Assembly (NCBI GenBank): GCA_900543395.1 | Contig: UQQT01000052.1 | Location: 1 to 13,499, forward strand | From: an uncultured Oscillospiraceae bacterium | GTDB taxonomy: Bacteria > Bacillota > Clostridia > Oscillospirales > Acutalibacteraceae | DNA length: 13,499 bases | Direction: 5' to 3' | Shown here: piece after piece, positions 6,416-13,499 of the stretch | Numbering within the stretch: position 1 is the first letter of the stretch | Layout of the letters: each line of letters opens with the position of its first letter | The notes under the pieces: generated by a model | Told to the model about the DNA's origin: nothing | Database searches by the model: none | Seen by the model: only the letters and a program-made list of their open reading frames with translations | Program-made: the position numbers and the translations under genes

Positions 6416-6593
6416 TTCTTATACGTAATTTATTTTTTTCGGTGATAGGTGTGCAGAAGTCAGTGAGCGGAAATGATTTTGTTCGGATTCTGATGATAAT
6501 TAAATTGAAATTATTGTAAAAACTTTCTGTCTTTACCTGCATAAACAGCTTATGTTTTAAAATGATTTGAATTATTGTTCAAGAGGAGAAAAC

Positions 6594-7391
6594 ATGAAAT
6601 TTACAAAAATGCACGGGCTCGGAAACGATTATCTTTACGTATATTCGACCGAGGAACCGAAAAACCCCGAAGAGCTTTCGATTAAGCTTTCCGAACGTCA
6701 TTTCGGCGCGGGAAGCGACGGTATGATATGGATTCTGCCGTCAAAAACCGCAGACTTTAAAATGCGTATTTTCAACGCCGACGGAAGCGAGGCAATGATG
6801 TGCGGAAACGGTATCAGATGTGTGGGCAAATACGTCTACGACAAGGGCTATACCGATAAGACCGAAATCACGGTAGAGACGCTTTCGGGCATTAAAATTC
6901 TTAAATTAAACGTCGAAAACGGCAGGGTTTCGTCAGTCAGGGTCGACATGGGCAAAGCCGTTGTCGGCAAAAAGAATAAAATTGAGGTTCTCGGCGAAAC
7001 CGTCGAATACGTACCCGTTTCAATGGGCAATCCTCACGCTGTCGTATTTGTCGAAAACGCAGAAAACGCTCCGCTTACAACGACGGGTTCGGCTATGGAG
7101 AGGCACGACGCCTTCCCCGGCGGAGTCAACGTCGAATTCGTAAGCGTTATAAATAAAAATAAAATCCGAATGAGAGTCTGGGAGCGCGGAAGCGGTATCA
7201 CCATGGCGTGCGGAACAGGCGCGTGCGCGTCCGTTTCGGCGGCTGTCAGTCTCGGCTTCTGCCCGGCTGACGAGGATGTTGAGGTCGTGCTCGACGGCGG
7301 TTCGCTGTTTATAAGCGTTTCGTCGGATTATTCGGTAACAATGACAGGCCCCGCCGCCATGATTTACGAAGGAGAGACCGTAGATGATTAA
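6594..7391 (+). CDS. dapF: Diaminopimelate epimerase
   Basis: Interconverts LL- and meso-diaminopimelate, the last step before lysine and peptidoglycan cross-linking. The start at 6594 is chosen because GAGGAG lies 5 bases upstream and the protein then begins MKFTKMHGLGNDY, the standard N-terminus; an in-frame ATG at 6567 would add nine non-conserved residues. The result is 265 residues. The catalytic cysteine pair is Cys70 (MMCGNGIRC) and Cys206 (ACGTGACAS), and both are intact. Other family motifs are MRIFNADGSEA and MGNPHAVVFV. The 3' end overlaps dapL by 8 bases, so the two are co-translated. The 178-base gap before it holds only weak promoter-like sequence (TTTACC near 6530, TTTTAA near 6555). 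Confidence 0.96.
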   Translation: MKFTKMHGLGNDYLYVYSTEEPKNPEELSIKLSERHFGAGSDGMIWILPSKTADFKMRIFNADGSEAMMCGNGIRCVGKYVYDKGYTDKTEITVETLSGIKILKLNVENGRVSSVRVDMGKAVVGKKNKIEVLGETVEYVPVSMGNPHAVVFVENAENAPLTTTGSAMERHDAFPGGVNVEFVSVINKNKIRMRVWERGSGITMACGTGACASVSAAVSLGFCPADEDVEVVLDGGSLFISVSSDYSVTMTGPAAMIYEGETVDD

Positions 7392-8571
7392 ACCAAACAG
7401 GCATTATTCAGAGCTTAAAAGCTCATATCTTTTCTACAATATCGCACAGAAAACAAAGGCGTATACGGATTCAAACCCCGGAACGCATTTATTAAGACTC
7501 GGTATAGGCGACGTTACGCTTCCGCTTTGCAATGAGGTTATCACCGCGCTTCACAAGGCTGTCGACGATCAGGCGGACAAATCGACTTTTCACGGTTATA
7601 TGCCCGAATGCGGAGCCGATTTTTACAAGGACGCCGTTCAAAATTATTATAAATCAAGAGGAATCGACCTCGAAAACGACGAGGTATTCGTATCCTCCGG
7701 AGCAAGCGACGAACTGGGCGATATCCTCGACTTATTCGATTCGGACAACACTACGCTCATAATGGAGCCCGCATACCCCGCGTATGTCGACGCAAATATT
7801 ATAGCGGGTCATAAGATAATCCACTTCCCCTCCGACGCATCGGTAGGCTTCGCACCCGTTCCCGATAAGGACGTTAAGGCGGATTTGATTTATATCTGCT
7901 CGCCCAACAACCCGACGGGCGCGGTATTTACGAAAGAAAAGCTCAGACTTTGGGTCGACTACGCGAACAAAAACGGCTCGATTATCATTTTCGACGCGGC
8001 ATACGAAGCGTTTATCGAGGAGGAGGGACTTCCTCACAGCATTTACGAAATCGAGGGAAGCCGTACCTGCGCTATCGAGATAAGCTCGCTTTCAAAGACT
8101 GCGGGATTTACCGGCACGAGATGCGGATATACGGTTATTCCGAAAACGCTCGAACGCGAGGGGATGAATTTCAACGCCATGTGGGTACGCAACCGCACGA
8201 CTAAGACTAACGGCGTTTCGTACATTCTCCAGCGCGGCGGCGCGTCTGTATTTACAGAAAACGGACTTAAAGAAATTCACGAAAACATAGCCGTTTACAA
8301 GCGCAACGCGAAGGTGCTGATGGACGCTCTCGACGAGCTCGGAATATGGTACTGCGGCGGCAAAAACGCGCCGTATATCTGGTTCAGATGCCCCGGCAAT
8401 ATGTCAAGCTGGGAGATGTTCGATTTGCTTTTGAACAAGGCGCAGATCGTCGGCACTCCGGGCGAGGGCTTCGGCAAATGCGGAGAGGGATACTTCAGGC
8501 TCTCCATGTTCGGAGATCCCGACGACACAAGGGAAGCTGCAAAGAGAATGAAAGAACTGCTTAAATTTTGA
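7384..8571 (+). CDS. dapL: LL-diaminopimelate aminotransferase
   Basis: A PLP-dependent enzyme that turns tetrahydrodipicolinate directly into LL-diaminopimelate with glutamate as amino donor, bypassing the acylated dapD/dapC/dapE steps. It has 395 residues, slightly short of the roughly 410 usual in plants and Chlamydia. The N-terminal RLGIGDVTLPL and FHGYMPECG segments are typical of DapL. Later come ICSPNNPTGAVF, a PLP-contacting aspartate in IIFDAAYEAFI, and the Schiff-base lysine Lys238 in SSLSKTAGFTGTRCG. AAGGAG lies 9 bases before ATG inside dapF, and the two genes overlap by 8 bases. Pairing with dapF supports the diaminopimelate role over other class I aminotransferases. A strong terminator follows about 95 bases downstream. 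Confidence 0.93.
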   Translation: MIKPNRHYSELKSSYLFYNIAQKTKAYTDSNPGTHLLRLGIGDVTLPLCNEVITALHKAVDDQADKSTFHGYMPECGADFYKDAVQNYYKSRGIDLENDEVFVSSGASDELGDILDLFDSDNTTLIMEPAYPAYVDANIIAGHKIIHFPSDASVGFAPVPDKDVKADLIYICSPNNPTGAVFTKEKLRLWVDYANKNGSIIIFDAAYEAFIEEEGLPHSIYEIEGSRTCAIEISSLSKTAGFTGTRCGYTVIPKTLEREGMNFNAMWVRNRTTKTNGVSYILQRGGASVFTENGLKEIHENIAVYKRNAKVLMDALDELGIWYCGGKNAPYIWFRCPGNMSSWEMFDLLLNKAQIVGTPGEGFGKCGEGYFRLSMFGDPDDTREAAKRMKELLKF

Positions 8572-8665
8572 CATGCTGAAACGATTTCGCGTTTCTTTGC
8601 GTTAAAAAAATAACAGATTTATTCGCCGACTGCAGTTTATCACACAAATTTAAACCGGAAAAACA

Positions 8666-8700
8666 CCCGAGGGTTTAAAATCCTCGGGCATTTTTCGTTT
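8666..8700. terminator. Bidirectional terminator between convergent dapL and the CmpB-family gene
   Basis: CCCGAGG (8666-8672) pairs perfectly with CCTCGGG (8682-8688), and the stem can extend inward by three A/U or G-U pairs. On the plus strand it is followed by CATTTTTCGTTT, and on the minus strand by TGTTTTTCC, so it can serve both genes. It is placed between two converging coding regions. Confidence 0.85.
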
Positions 8701-8765
8701 TTGTATTGAAAATGAAAAGGGAAAAAAGGAAAAAACAGAATCGTTAAATTTAATCGGGACGAAAA

Positions 8766-9416
8766 TCATTCGACCTTTTTCGAGTTTGCATAAATGCTGT
8801 GCATTCTGTCGTCGTCGAAATGCTTGTCGAGGTACATTTCTATGCTGTTCTTTGCGGGAACGCCCGCGTCTCGCCTGTTCATTCTCGTCGCCGCGGCGGC
8901 GGATAGAACGGAGTCGTAAATAAAGAACATGCAGAACGCGGCAACAAGGACATTGCCTATATTTGCCGGAACAAAATCGCACAGCCTGTCAGTAAGAGGC
9001 ATGAACACTCTGACCCAGAACACGCCGAGCACGCCCCAGAAAAGCGAGTACAGCAGGCATACTCTGCCGTTTATATTAAGCGGGAGATTGCTGTAATCCC
9101 ATGCGACGGAGCCGAAAACGATCTCCTGTCCGAGCGAGCATATATATTCCGCGGCGGAGCCGACGACGAATGCGACGGCAAAAATCTGATACCATTTACA
9201 ATCCTCGAAATGGTAGAGAACGAGTGACAGGAGCACTCCGCCCATGCCGTATGCCACGCTCAAGGGTCCGTATACGAGCGATTTTCTGCTCTCTATGAAC
9301 CCGTGCCTTATATAGCACCATGCCGTTTCAGCGGCGAATCCGATAACACAGCAGGCGGCGAATATCGCCACAAGTCTGTTGAATCCGATTGCTTTTACTG
9401 CCAAACCGCGTTTCAT
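8766..9416 (-). CDS. Putative membrane protein of the CmpB (type IV ABC-transporter-like) family
   Basis: A 216-residue integral membrane protein; cellular role unknown. Five hydrophobic segments can be seen at about residues 14-33, 47-69, 75-97, 118-140 and 152-175, with a charged C-terminal tail (176-216). The stretch EYICSLGQEIVFGSVAWDYSN followed by LPLNINGRVCLLYSLFWG is the hallmark of the family annotated in Pfam as ABC_trans_CmpB (a putative ABC-transporter type IV name without firm functional proof). No ATPase or binding-protein gene lies beside it, so a transport role is not supported by context. GGAGG lies 8 bases before ATG. It has its own promoter overlapping a Fur-box-like palindrome, and it converges on dapL. 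Confidence 0.82.
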   Translation of the reverse strand: MKRGLAVKAIGFNRLVAIFAACCVIGFAAETAWCYIRHGFIESRKSLVYGPLSVAYGMGGVLLSLVLYHFEDCKWYQIFAVAFVVGSAAEYICSLGQEIVFGSVAWDYSNLPLNINGRVCLLYSLFWGVLGVFWVRVFMPLTDRLCDFVPANIGNVLVAAFCMFFIYDSVLSAAAATRMNRRDAGVPAKNSIEMYLDKHFDDDRMHSIYANSKKVE

Positions 9417-9448
9417 AAAAGACGCCTCCGAATGTTTATCTTACATTC

Positions 9449-9467
9449 ATGATAATAATATTATCAT
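9449..9467. promoter_or_regulatory. Fur-box-like operator palindrome over the -10 of the CmpB-family gene
   Basis: ATGATAAT (9449-9456) and ATTATCAT (9460-9467) are perfect inverted copies separated by AAT. The half-site TGATAAT is the one used in Fur-type boxes, although the canonical box has a 1-base centre rather than 3. It covers the proposed -10 hexamer, so binding would repress. Confidence 0.5.
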
Positions 9468-9483
9468 ATGAACTGATTGTAAA
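9455..9483 (-). promoter_or_regulatory. Promoter of the CmpB-family gene
   Basis: Minus strand: -35 TTTACA (9483-9478), 17-base spacer, -10 TATTAT (9460-9455). The start would be near 9448, about 30 bases before the coding start. Five of six bases match consensus in each box. Confidence 0.65.
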
Positions 9484-9738
9484 CATGGCAGTATTCTGTA
9501 TAAAAAATTGTCATTTGTATATTAAACATGCTATATAATAAAAATCGGAGCGCGTCAAACAGCTTCGTAAAAAATAAATTCAGATAATAAACGGCGGCAG
9601 GACAGGATAACCGTCTCGCCGTCGAATAATAGTATTTAACAAATGTATAAAATATATTCTCTGCCGTCATTCGGCATGACGCTTTCCGAACAGAATGCAA
9701 AACGGACAGACCCGAGCCGTACCGCCCTGCTTTGTGCT

Positions 9739-10491
9739 TTACAGAAGAATCTCCGAAAGTCTTTCTGCCGTTCCCTCTTGCGCAATGGCGCAAAGACTGT
9801 GCGCGTCCGTGCCTACGCAGAAATGGACGCCGATTTCCTTTCCGATTCGGAACATCCTGCGCGAAAAATCGGGGAACGAAAAAACAGTAGGAGTATGAAG
9901 CTCCCAGCTGCATTGGGCGCGTTCGCCCTTTTCAAGGATGTCGCCGAGCTCGTTGTCCGTTATTGAGGCGAGCACGGCTTTTTTTTGCTCCTCGTTGAAA
10001 AAATCCATTTTTGTCGGCGAAAACGGATGAGCTATGTTGTCCGCACGATCCGTTTCAAAAAGCGCGTTAAGCACCTTCAGCTCATGCTCGGCATAACCGC
10101 GGGGGCTTCTGTCCTCGGGCTGTTCCCAGCATTTAAGATGATAATGAACGTGGGAGTATGACGCGAAATCAAGCAATTTGTCAACCTCGTACGGCGCGCC
10201 GTAAAGCCCAACTCCGTATGCAGAAAGCTCCGCTCCTATCAGAACACGCACGGGGGTATCGATGGTTTCGAGCTGTTTTTTGTATTTATAATAATCTTCC
10301 GATACGTTTCTGTCGTCATCCGGACCGGAGTGATCCGTAACAGCAAGCGTGGTAATCCCGTTTTTCTCCGCAGTTCGAATCATCGCTTCAAGCGTCATCT
10401 CCTTCTTTGCGCAGGCTGAAAGAACAGAGTGAGTATGCATGTTCGAGCGGACAAGCTCCGCGGGATCATATGTGCGGTCAAGAACAAACAA
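9739..10491 (-). CDS. PHP-domain metal-dependent phosphoesterase (histidinol-phosphatase-like)
   Basis: A 250-residue PHP-superfamily hydrolase, probably acting on a phosphate ester with a two- or three-metal site. Metal-ligand motifs visible in order: NMHTHS (His19, His21), VTDHS (Asp53, His54), IGAELSAY (Glu88), SHVHYH (His114, His116), NIAHPF (His155) and GTDAHS (Asp229, His231). A full PHP ligand set is therefore present. The start is TTG at 10491, because AGGAG (10504-10500) lies 8 bases upstream and no in-frame ATG exists before the conserved first motif. The substrate cannot be read from sequence: histidinol phosphate, another sugar or nucleotide phosphate, or a non-phosphatase role are all possible, and no histidine genes are nearby. 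It lies 125 bases after gpmI and is possibly co-transcribed with it. Confidence 0.85.
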   Translation of the reverse strand: MFVLDRTYDPAELVRSNMHTHSVLSACAKKEMTLEAMIRTAEKNGITTLAVTDHSGPDDDRNVSEDYYKYKKQLETIDTPVRVLIGAELSAYGVGLYGAPYEVDKLLDFASYSHVHYHLKCWEQPEDRSPRGYAEHELKVLNALFETDRADNIAHPFSPTKMDFFNEEQKKAVLASITDNELGDILEKGERAQCSWELHTPTVFSFPDFSRRMFRIGKEIGVHFCVGTDAHSLCAIAQEGTAERLSEILL

Positions 10492-10616
10492 TGCAATGTC
10501 TCCTTTATTGTTTTCCGGCGGTCTGCAAAGGGCTTTGCCGTGATGTCAAAATCGGAATAACGACGGCAGACGCGTAAGCTAATCCGGAAGCCTGTTAAAA
10601 ACCGCCGGCTTCATTA

Positions 10617-12134
<1,518 letters not shown>

Positions 12135-12158
12135 GTTATTTTATTTTCCTTTCAATAA

Positions 12159-12221
12159 AATAATTTGCTCTGCAAATTATTCGAGTGAACAGTGTTCGGT
12201 GAGCAGCAGACAGTGTCTGCT
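12159..12221. repeat. Run of three perfect palindromes in the tpiA-gpmI spacer
   Basis: AATAATTTGC/GCAAATTATT (12159-12181, 10-bp arms, 3-base loop), GAACA/TGTTC (12187-12197, 1-base centre) and AGCAGACA/TGTCTGCT (12205-12221, 1-base centre) follow each other within 63 bp. The last two share the core ACAGTGT exactly 20 bp apart. The first ends a few bases from the gpmI ribosome binding region. They may be operators, an RNA leader structure, or a copy of a dispersed intergenic repeat. Confidence 0.6.
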
Positions 12222-12351
12222 CAAATCTTTATTTTTAAACTATCCCGCGTCGGAGATTGACGAATATTCGTTATTATCAAAGCGGGTATAATCAACGTTT
12301 TCGAAGAAAACGAAACCGGACGTCTTTACTGTTACTTTAATAGCTTATAAT

Positions 12352-12387
12352 CGTAAATTATTTACGGGCGAATTTGCATCCGCCCGT
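12352..12387 (-). terminator. Possible weak terminator or processing hairpin after tpiA
   Basis: ACGGGCG/CGCCCGT (12364-12387, 7 bp, 10-base loop) begins 5 bases beyond the tpiA stop. It shares bases with a second palindrome, CGTAAAT-T-ATTTACG (12352-12366). No U-run follows on the minus strand, so clean termination is doubtful and read-through to gpmI is plausible. Confidence 0.4.
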
Positions 12388-12392
12388 TCCTT

Positions 12393-13160
12393 TTACTTTG
12401 ATGCAGCCTTAACGATAATCGAGAAGTCCTCTGCCTTGAGCGAAGCTCCGCCGATAAGTCCGCCGTCGACGTTGACCTTGGAAACAAGCTCGTCGGCGTT
12501 CTTTGCGTTCATGGAACCGCCGTACTGAACGGTTACTCTCTCCGCGGCGTCCCTGCCGTATGCCTCTGCGATAGCGGCGCGGACAAAGCCGTTGCCCTCG
12601 TCAGCCTGGTCGGCAGAAGCGGTAACGCCCGTGCCGATAGCCCATACGGGCTCGTAAGCGATTATAACGTTCTTGAGCTGATCCTCGGTAACGTTGGTAA
12701 GAGCCATCTTCGTCTGATATTTAAGAAGAGTCTCGGTGTAGCCGAGCTCTCTCTGCTCGAGAGTCTCGCCTACGCAAACGATAGCCTTGAAGCCTGCGTT
12801 GAGAGCCGCAAGCGTGCGGAGATTAACGGTCTGATCGGTTTCGCCGAAGTATGTTCTTCTCTCGCTGTGACCGATAACGACGTACTCAACGCCCGCTTCT
12901 TTGAGCATAGCTGCGCTTACTTCGCCGGTGTATGCACCGGACTCTTTATAATGTATGTTCTCGGCGCCGATACGGATGTTAGAACCCTTAGCCGCCTCGA
13001 CAGCCGCGGGGATGTCAATGAACGGAACGCAGAGAACTACGTCGCAGTCTGCGTCCTTAACGAGGGGCTTCATCTCCTCGATGAGAGCCTTAGCCTCGGA
13101 GGGTGTCTTGTTCATTTTCCAGTTGCCGGCAATGACAGCTTTACGAAGTGCTTTATTCAT
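12393..13160 (-). CDS. tpiA: Triosephosphate isomerase
   Basis: Interconverts dihydroxyacetone phosphate and glyceraldehyde 3-phosphate in the cytoplasm. It has 255 residues, the normal size of a single TIM barrel. Catalytic residues are Asn13 and Lys15 (GNWKMN), His98 (VIGHSERR) and Glu170 (AYEPVWAIGTG). The phosphate-gripping C-terminal motifs QYGGSMNAKNA and GLIGGASL are intact. The start gives the standard short N-terminus; GAAAGG lies about 12 bases upstream, similar to the long spacing at gpmI. The gene faces gpmI downstream on the same strand. Its own promoter is not certain (see the upstream spacer). Confidence 0.98.
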   Translation of the reverse strand: MNKALRKAVIAGNWKMNKTPSEAKALIEEMKPLVKDADCDVVLCVPFIDIPAAVEAAKGSNIRIGAENIHYKESGAYTGEVSAAMLKEAGVEYVVIGHSERRTYFGETDQTVNLRTLAALNAGFKAIVCVGETLEQRELGYTETLLKYQTKMALTNVTEDQLKNVIIAYEPVWAIGTGVTASADQADEGNGFVRAAIAEAYGRDAAERVTVQYGGSMNAKNADELVSKVNVDGGLIGGASLKAEDFSIIVKAASK

Positions 13161-13499
13161 AATTTAACGAACCTTTCATATTGAATTGAATTTCATTATT
13201 GTAAGATATAATGTTTTTATAAAAACACATATCAATATCGCGTAAGCAATATAAAATCCGCGGGTTTCCGAAGGCAAAATCATAATTAAAAATTTCTGCC
13301 CTTACCCCGGGAATACAATGTCTTACCTACATATATTGTTTATTCTTTAAAAAGTTGAATTTTTATTTAAACACGGGGATAGGAAAAAACGTTTGGAATG
13401 GATTAACCGAACCGAAAACGTCGTCCTAAACGGCGTTTGAGGCTTGCCCGACGGCGTACGTGAAGTACCTGTACTCTGTACTGCCTAAAATCTTACAAG
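13161..13499. other. Upstream spacer of tpiA to the window edge: no convincing gene
   Basis: No open frame with a ribosome binding site is seen on either strand. Near tpiA a possible minus-strand promoter is TTGATA (13235-13230) with TTATAT or TATATC near 13211-13205 (spacer 18-19). The palindrome 13212-13227 fills that spacer. Bases 13261-13330 are mixed and hold no clear structure. A minus-strand frame of 23 codons (13499-13430 region) ends in TAG without a start and could be the tail of something outside or mere chance. The edge (13456-13481) carries four GTAC tetramers. Confidence 0.4.
13212..13227. repeat. Perfect 16-bp palindrome upstream of tpiA
   Basis: TGTTTTTATAAAAACA is its own reverse complement with no spacer. 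It lies about 50 bases upstream of the tpiA start and within the spacer of a possible tpiA promoter. A bound dimeric repressor would block initiation. Equally it could be an A/T-rich chance palindrome. Confidence 0.5.

Larger units (their letters stand above)
9417..9738 (-). other. Spacer between the PHP gene and the CmpB-family gene: regulatory DNA, no gene
   Basis: No convincing coding region is seen; the open frames here are uninterrupted only by chance and lack ribosome binding sites. It contains the promoter and palindrome of the CmpB-family gene (9449-9483). A perfect hairpin CGTCAT/ATGACG lies at 9665-9681. A larger stem ACGGCG/CGCCGT lies at 9591-9622, with an inner GAC-GG stem and ATAA loop. 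Read on the minus strand the larger stem is followed by TTATTATCTG and later TTTATTTTTT, so it may be a weak terminator for the PHP gene. Confidence 0.45.

Noticed and set aside
6567..6593. ATG at 6567 as dapF start
   Set aside because: It adds nine non-conserved residues and has no ribosome binding site; the ATG at 6594 has GAGGAG and gives the canonical N-terminus.
9464..9913. Minus-strand open frame of 149 codons overlapping the PHP gene end and the spacer
   Set aside because: It overlaps the conserved C-terminal PHP motifs in another frame, has odd composition and no start signal; there is no sign that the PHP gene is frameshifted.
12364..12400. Plus-strand intrinsic terminator (hairpin plus TCCTTTTACTTT)
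   Set aside because: No plus-strand gene lies upstream to terminate; the T-rich tail is the 3' coding end of tpiA read in reverse.

Overview
The window looks like chromosomal core-metabolism DNA from an anaerobic, Clostridia-type Firmicute, probably Oscillospiraceae-like. This rests on gene content: a type III glutamine synthetase, a glutamate synthase split into three polypeptides with its own ferredoxin domain, the DapL aminotransferase route to diaminopimelate, a CmpB-type membrane protein, and cofactor-independent phosphoglycerate mutase. Promoters are near-consensus sigma-A type and most genes have clear Shine-Dalgarno sites. No tRNA, rRNA, CRISPR array, transposase or phage gene was found.

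Left block (1-4743), ammonium assimilation: glnN (partial, minus strand) and a gltB1-gltB2-gltB3 set (plus strand) diverge from about 0.5 kb of regulatory DNA. Together they form a GS-GOGAT pair. Each side has a strong promoter followed by an intrinsic terminator inside its own untranslated leader. The 5' arms of these terminators overlap small stem-loops with six-base loops carrying A at position 1 and G at position 4. That is the signature bound by ANTAR-domain antiterminators (NasR, AmiR, EutV type). The glnN leader carries two copies with identical AAAGGC loops and the gltB1 leader carries one with an AAUGAC loop. This is the most notable feature of the window: both halves of the pathway appear to be controlled by protein-dependent antitermination, probably by one factor encoded elsewhere.

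Middle block (4811-8700): pyrG (CTP synthase, a glutamine user) follows gltB3 closely. Then come dapF and dapL, which overlap by 8 bases and make meso-diaminopimelate for lysine and peptidoglycan. A bidirectional terminator at about 8666-8688 separates dapL from the convergent minus-strand genes.

Right block (8766-13160), all minus strand: tpiA and gpmI (glycolysis), a PHP-domain metal phosphoesterase with a TTG start, and a five-segment membrane protein of the CmpB family. The last has its own promoter, whose -10 lies inside a Fur-box-like palindrome. The spacers of this block hold several perfect palindromes, notably a run of three between gpmI and tpiA. The last 340 bases (13161-13499) hold no convincing gene, only a probable tpiA leader and short repeats near the edge.
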